Source: Bacteroidota bacterium (GTDB lineage Bacteria > Bacteroidota > Rhodothermia > Rhodothermales > UBA10348). From it: a stretch of 6,564 nucleotides of DNA. Numbering within the stretch: the stretch's first letter is position 1; every line of letters begins with the position of its first letter. The translations under genes were made by a program, and so were the position numbers. Under the pieces are notes generated by a model, which was not told where the DNA came from, made no database searches, and was given only the letters and a program-made list of their open reading frames with translations. The stretch is taken from assembly GCA_022571135.1 (NCBI GenBank), contig JACZYK010000156.1, positions 1-6,564 on the forward strand, read 5' to 3'. Positions 6,527 to 6,564 of this stretch are shown one piece after another.

Positions 6527-6564
6527 ATGCAATTTACCAGGTCGTCGCACTCTGTATACCATCT
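6527..6564 (+). CDS. tnpA: IS200/IS605 transposase TnpA, N-terminal fragment (truncated by window end)
   Basis: Only 12 full codons are inside the window, reading MQFTRSSHSVYH. The SHSVY followed by an aliphatic/aromatic stretch is the characteristic opening of IS200/IS605 Y1 (HUH) transposases, where the first beta-strand begins. The start is well fixed: an in-frame TGA lies at 6500-6502 and no other ATG, GTG or TTG falls between it and 6527. No Shine-Dalgarno is seen. The HUH motif and catalytic tyrosine would lie beyond the edge. The call rests on a short match plus the hairpin upstream, each of which supports the other. Confidence 0.78.
   Translation, partial: MQFTRSSHSVYH

Larger units (their letters stand above)
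6471..6564 (+). mobile_element. IS200/IS605-family insertion sequence, left end (runs off the window)
   Basis: A subterminal hairpin (6476-6495) lies 31 bp in front of a reading frame that starts like an IS200/IS605 TnpA. That layout of left-end hairpin and then tnpA in the same direction is typical of the family, which lacks terminal inverted repeats and moves as single-stranded DNA by a tyrosine nuclease. The true left boundary is uncertain. Oxidoreductase-like sequence seems to continue to about 6465, while a TTTAA at 6454-6458 is a possible cleavage/target motif that would put the edge at 6459. The right end, and any tnpB, are outside the window. Confidence 0.8.

Noticed and set aside
1..6564. 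CRISPR array, tRNA/rRNA, phage or defence system
   Set aside because: No regularly spaced repeats, no RNA-gene signatures and no proteins of such systems were found in any frame, apart from the single IS left end.

Overview
The window looks like ordinary chromosome from a Gram-negative bacterium of moderately high GC. A signal-peptide-bearing outer-membrane beta-barrel protein supports the Gram-negative reading. Most genes have no convincing Shine-Dalgarno sequence, and one intergenic region carries a TTTG-(19)-TAnnTTTn pattern like Bacteroidota-type promoters. I therefore lean towards Bacteroidota/Rhodothermota (or Gemmatimonadota-like) bacteria. That placement is inference; no rRNA or phylogenetic marker is present.

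Layout, left to right. (1) Minus strand: a NimA-like flavin-binding protein of the pyridoxamine-phosphate-oxidase fold (102-758). (2) Minus strand: a small outer-membrane beta-barrel protein of the MetA-pathway/phenol-degradation 'transporter' family (895-1650). (3) A 299-bp divergent spacer (1651-1949) that must hold promoters for both flanking genes. (4) Plus strand: a short exported protein of unknown function (1950-2537). (5) A roughly 100-bp convergent spacer with a weak hairpin terminator. (6) Minus strand: a two-gene translationally coupled operon. A PLP-dependent Cys/Met-metabolism enzyme (3872-5074) is followed, with a 4-nt ATGA overlap, by an exported DmpA/P1-type aminopeptidase (2640-3875). 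(7) A 124-bp spacer with two inverted repeats. (8) Minus strand: the C-terminal part of an FdhF/YdeP-type molybdopterin oxidoreductase (5199 to about 6470). (9) Plus strand, running off the right edge: the left end of an IS200/IS605-family insertion sequence, with its subterminal hairpin (6476-6495) and the first 12 codons of its Y1 transposase TnpA (from 6527).

The main biological event visible is that the insertion sequence sits inside the YdeP-like gene. It removes the first roughly 300-plus residues of a protein that is normally about 750 residues long. The remaining reading frame is otherwise intact and ends normally, so the insertion may be recent. Its other half may lie beyond the element, outside this window.

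The other genes are housekeeping or accessory metabolism: sulfur amino-acid conversion, extracytoplasmic peptide or amide hydrolysis, a flavoprotein and an envelope channel-like protein. I see no CRISPR array, RNA gene, phage gene or defence system, and no convincing new multi-gene system. The points most worth a second look are the IS junction, the inverted-repeat spacer at 5116-5191, the coupled PLP-enzyme/aminopeptidase pair and the unknown exported protein.
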